11,691 nt of DNA from NCBI GenBank assembly GCA_024220525.1, contig JAMYWO010000001.1, positions 176,405 to 188,095 of the forward strand, written 5' to 3'. The position numbers and the translations under genes are program-made. Below are positions 8,805-11,691 of the stretch, piece after piece; position 1 is the stretch's first letter; each line of letters begins with the position of its first letter. The notes below the pieces were generated by a model. It made no database searches, was not told where the DNA came from, and saw only the letters and a list, made by a program, of their open reading frames with translations. Source of the DNA: Cochliopodium minus. Taxonomy: Eukaryota; Discosea; Himatismenida; Cochliopodiidae.

Positions 8805-10173
8805 ATGTTCATGGATAATCTTGAATTCGAGTCTTTGAGTAATATTGTGAATAATGACAATGAAATATACAAGTGCATAACTTGTGGAAGGTGAATTTAT
8901 CAAAAAAAAATTCTCGAAAATTTAAAATTTTGAAATAAATTCTCAGATTGATACCATATTATCTCATATTTACTGTAACATTCAAAGAATGGTAAAAAAA
9001 AAAAGGAATTAAATCAAATATTAAATTTTTGAATTGAAAGCGCTTTGTGTCCAATGAAGAGTGGATTCAAAAAATTTTATGTATCAAACAATTTGAAGGA
9101 AAAGATAGTACTTTTGTTGATGATACATAAAATGGCAAAGAAAGAAGTAAAAAAAATAAAAATAATTTTGAAAAGAAAAAATATTTTTAAAGAAAAAAAT
9201 TATTTAAAAGAAATAAATATTTTTTTAAAAGGAAAATGTGTCAGAAGAAGTCAAAAAATTTGGAAAGATTGATAAGAGGTTATTAGTCAAAGTATATAAA
9301 GAAAACAGGGTGAAGAGATGCGGGTATCCTTACATCTTCGAAGACAGCTACTGTATTGCTGAACCCCACAGGGCTATACGGTTTATTCCCATAACTGTGA
9401 AAGTGGACTCAATATTGAATGGAGTGGAATTATACGTAAAAAAGTAAAAAATAAAAATGAAATTCAACGAATAAATAAAGCACAAAATAAAACAAAACAT
9501 AAAAAATAAAAAATAAAATAAAAAGTAAAAAATAAAATGAAATGAAATCATAATATAATTTGAATTTTGAAATAAAAAATAATATCATAATAAAATAATA
9601 AATCATAATAAAAAAAGATAAATTTTAAATAAAAAAAATAAAAAATTAATATTTTTTAGATTTTTTGAGAAAACTCTCAATCCTTTCAATTTAAATCATC
9701 AACAAGAGGAAACTTCTGAAATTAAAGAGCTGAGGTATTGCTTATACAATCAAAATTTTGAGTTAGTAGATGAGTGGAGAAATGAAATCAAGGACATTGG
9801 ATTATTGTTCTTCGAAAATGACAAAAGTACCATCTTAAAAAAAGGACTTTATTTTCTAGGTTTAACAGGTAAAAAAAGTAATATTTAATTGTTTATTTAT
9901 CTTTTTTTTTAATTTTTAATTTATTGTTTATTTATCTTTTTTTTTTATTTTTTATATTAATTTGTTCTTTTATTATTTTTTTTTATTAATTTTTTTCAAG
10001 GTCCTGTTTATCTGAAACAACAGAATTATGGAGAAAATTTTATTCATACCAAAAACATTGTGAACAACCCTAACTTCAAAGATTGGCAGTGGCCCAAAAA
10101 AATCAAATTTGATATCAACAATGCTACTGGAAGTTGTTATTTTTCTTTGTGTTTAGTGACAAATCCATTATAA
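8805..10173 (+). CDS. 276-aa protein with N-terminal CxxC pair, function unknown
   Basis: Exons 8805-8890, 8947-8991, 9041-9146, 9232-9443, 9660-9868 and 10001-10173 sum to 831 nt with all phases closed, ending in TAA. I do not recognise the family. CITC (residues 24-27) and CALC (44-47) resemble a four-cysteine zinc-binding module. A lysine-rich region follows, then a segment with KRCGYPYIFEDSYC, AEPHRAIRFIPITVKVD and GVELYVKKFFEKTLNPF, an acidic stretch, and a C-terminal part with GPVYLKQQNYGENF and DWQWPKK. The latter two regions look like beta-rich globular domains. The exon 4 end at 9443 was chosen over TAC|GTAAAA at 9435 because only the former keeps exon 5 in frame. The start could be the ATG at 8805 or 8811. 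The next gene begins only 72 nt after the stop. Confidence 0.72.
9444..9659. repeat. A-rich low-complexity intron 4 of the 276-aa gene
   Basis: The 216-nt intron consists of AAATAAAA-type units with a few GAAATGA variants. Nothing else is seen in it. Confidence 0.75.
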
Positions 10174-10210
10174 AATAAAAAAAACAATTTCAAATAAAAA
10201 AAACAATTTC
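10173..10210. repeat. Perfect tandem duplication of a 19-nt unit
   Basis: AAATAAAAAAAACAATTTC occurs twice head to tail (10173-10191 and 10192-10210), right at the stop of the 276-aa gene. Each copy contains AATAAA, so the duplication doubles the likely poly(A) signal in the 72-nt gap before the ligase start. Confidence 0.85.
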
Positions 10211-11002
10211 AACGAAATTTTATTTTAAATAATAAAAAAAAAAAAATGTTACTTCCAAAATTAGAGACTGTTGCTTATTTACGCGAGAATGGATTGCAAT
10301 CTTTACTTGATACTTTCAAATTGGCCCATAAAAGACATAGCAAATATCCCAATTTGATCCAATTGAAATATGACCAAGTGGATTCTGATTTCAATCATCA
10401 GGTTGTCAATGAATGTAAGATTCAATTAATTTCATTTGAATTTGTGAGTTTTCATTTTTCTGTTATATTTCTCAATAATTTTTTGGAATTCAGGATAAAG
10501 ATATGTTTAGAATAATATAGGATGGAATTTCAGATGATAATGCATTCTACATTACCATCAGATAAATATAAAAAATATCAATGATTTTCCCAAAATAAAA
10601 AAATAATAAAGGGGAGAGGAATTCACATTAAAATTAAATTGAAATTAAAAAAATATCTTAAAAATGAATTTAAATACTTGATATAGAATATAAAAGAAAT
10701 ATTATTTCAGTGAAAATAATTTTTATTTTTTTTTTTTAATAAAAGGTAGAGGTATTATTGTTGACGAAGATGATGATTGGAATGCAGTTTGTTTGCCATA
10801 CACCAAATTCTTCAACTACAACGAAGGAAATCAGCCAAATTGGATTGGTCTGATCCCAAAAAGGTGAGTGTACGAAAAAGTAGATGGAAGCATTGTTACG
10901 TTGTACAACTATAAGGGTAAGAATAAAAAAATTGTTTGAATTAAAATTTAATAATTTATTTAATTCAAATTTAAAATTTATTTTTATTTTTATTTTATTT
11001 TT

Positions 11003-11105
11003 ATTTCAAATTTTTATTTCAAATTTTTATTTCAAATTTTTTATTTCAAATTTTATTTCAAATTTTTTATTTCAAATTTTTATTTTTATTTTTATTTCAA
11101 ATTTT
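11003..11105. repeat. About 13-nt minisatellite (ATTTCAAATTTTT)n in ligase intron 2
   Basis: Roughly seven copies of ATTTCAAATTTTT with T-run length changes lie inside the 269-nt intron 10917-11185. The rest of the intron is TTTTTA repeats. It generates a long Phe-rich open frame with no coding meaning. Confidence 0.85.
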
Positions 11106-11280
11106 ATTTTTATTTTTTATTTTCTATTTTTTTATTTTTATTTTTATTTTATTTTTATTTTTTTTTTTATTTTTTTATTTTTTAGGAGAATGGAATATAG
11201 TTCTTCTGGAAAACCAGACGGGAAGGGATACCTTCACAACACAAAAGAAGAATACAGACCTTCCTATCAAGAAGTTTTTG

Positions 11281-11463
11281 GTAAAAATAAAATCAAAAAT
11301 TCAATAAAAAATTTGAAATAAAAAAAAAAATAAAATTTTTGAAATGAAATAAAATAATCAAATAAAAATAAATAAAAACTAAAATCAAATAAAAAATAAA
11401 AAATTTGAAATAAAAAATTTGAAATAAAATAAAATAAAAATGTATTCACTTTTGATTAAATAG
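11281..11463. repeat. A-rich low-complexity ligase intron 3
   Basis: AAATAAAA and AAATTTGAAATAAAA units fill the 183-nt intron. The minus strand of it gives a spurious Phe/Tyr-rich frame. Confidence 0.7.
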
Positions 11464-11587
11464 GAACTTTTCAAAAATTCAATTACAAAGAACCAGAGAG
11501 GAGGATGAACATTTTGTTTTCATCTTTGAACTTTCAAAACAAAACAGAATCATAGTTCAAGGTGAAACTGATGATCTTTTTTGCATG

Positions 11588-11691
11588 GTAAAAATAAAAA
11601 ATAAAAAAAAAAACAAAAATAAAAAATAAAAAATAAAAAATAAAAAATAAAAAATAAAAAATAAAAAAATAAAAAATAAAAAAATAAAAAA
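11588..11691. repeat. (TAAAAAA)n microsatellite at the right edge, start of ligase intron 4
   Basis: Directly follows the GCATG|GTAAAA donor of exon 4 and continues to the window end as TAAAAA/TAAAAAA units. The remaining ligase exons must lie beyond it. Confidence 0.85.

Larger units (their letters stand above)
10246..11587 (+). pseudogene. T4 Rnl1-like RNA ligase, apparently disrupted, 3' end off the window
   Basis: Relative of ATP-dependent RNA ligases of the T4 Rnl1 type, which seal 3'-OH and 5'-phosphate RNA ends through a lysyl-AMP. Exons: 10246-10414, 10746-10916, 11186-11280, 11464-11587. Family features in order: KYPNLIQLKYDQ, ECRGIIVDED, LPYTKFFNYNE, VYEKVDGS (motif I; nucleophile lysine codon 10877-10879), YSSSGKPDGKG, and FVFIFELSKQNRIIV (motif IIIa-like). 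Three lesions are seen. First, TGA at 10865-10867 is in frame, four codons before the catalytic lysine. Second, YNYKGEW and YSSSGKPDGKG lie in different frames in exon 3. Third, another frame change occurs in exon 4 near 11500-11512. Odd splicing could avoid them: a 21-nt intron at 10844-10864 region, donor at 10903, acceptor after 11498. It would discard conserved residues. Intron 1 (331 nt) and intron 2 hold only A/T-rich sequence. Confidence 0.7.

Noticed and set aside
8685-8903. 72-aa minus-strand frame
   Set aside because: Antisense to exon 1 of the 276-aa gene and its leader. No family pattern is visible.
10865-10867. UGA as a sense codon (for example Trp) in this genome
   Set aside because: NT5DC and TMEM144 both end in TGA at the expected family length, one with AATAAA 8 nt further on. 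Every Trp in the intact genes is TGG.
10884-11449. Plus-strand 145-aa and minus-strand 60-aa frames rich in Phe
   Set aside because: They are produced by the minisatellite and A-rich introns of the ligase. Only the MEYSSSGKPDGKG part of the first is genuine exon 3.

Overview
The window reads as nuclear DNA of an AT-rich, intron-dense unicellular eukaryote. Genes are cut into many short exons by GT-AG introns, mostly 49-275 nt and nearly pure A/T, and there are no bacterial operon features. I cannot place the lineage. The standard code fits, with UGA used as a real stop: two intact genes end in UGA, one with AATAAA 8 nt further on. Almost every long open frame visible in six-frame translation is a piece of a spliced gene or an artefact of T-rich introns. 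The gene models below were built by hand from splice-site phase and family resemblance, and all phases close except where stated.

Left half, minus strand, three tandem genes read right to left. An NT5DC-type HAD 5'-nucleotidase (5301-7907, 13 exons, 523 aa, complete) is followed by a TMEM144-family membrane transporter (2372-4402, 16 exons, 337 aa, complete). Then comes a NIPA-type magnesium transporter (92-1967, 7 exons seen, C-terminus beyond the left edge). The TMEM144 gene is notable for very small exons of 6, 11, 14 and 17 nt.

Right half, plus strand, starting from a 194-bp divergent promoter that holds an 11-bp perfect inverted repeat. First is a cysteine-rich four-helix membrane protein (8102-8666, 2 exons, 166 aa, unrecognised). 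Next is a 276-aa protein with an N-terminal CxxC...CxxC pair (8805-10173, 6 exons, unrecognised). Last is a T4 Rnl1-like RNA ligase (10246 to beyond the right edge) with an intact KxDGS nucleotidyl-lysine motif. The ligase carries an in-frame TGA just before that motif and two apparent one-base frame changes after it, so it looks decayed.

No pathway links the genes. Two are secondary transporters of the DMT superfamily, one is nucleotide hydrolysis and one is RNA repair. The main surprises are the microexons, the damaged ligase, and a GC-richer island at about 4735-4990 that no gene model explains.
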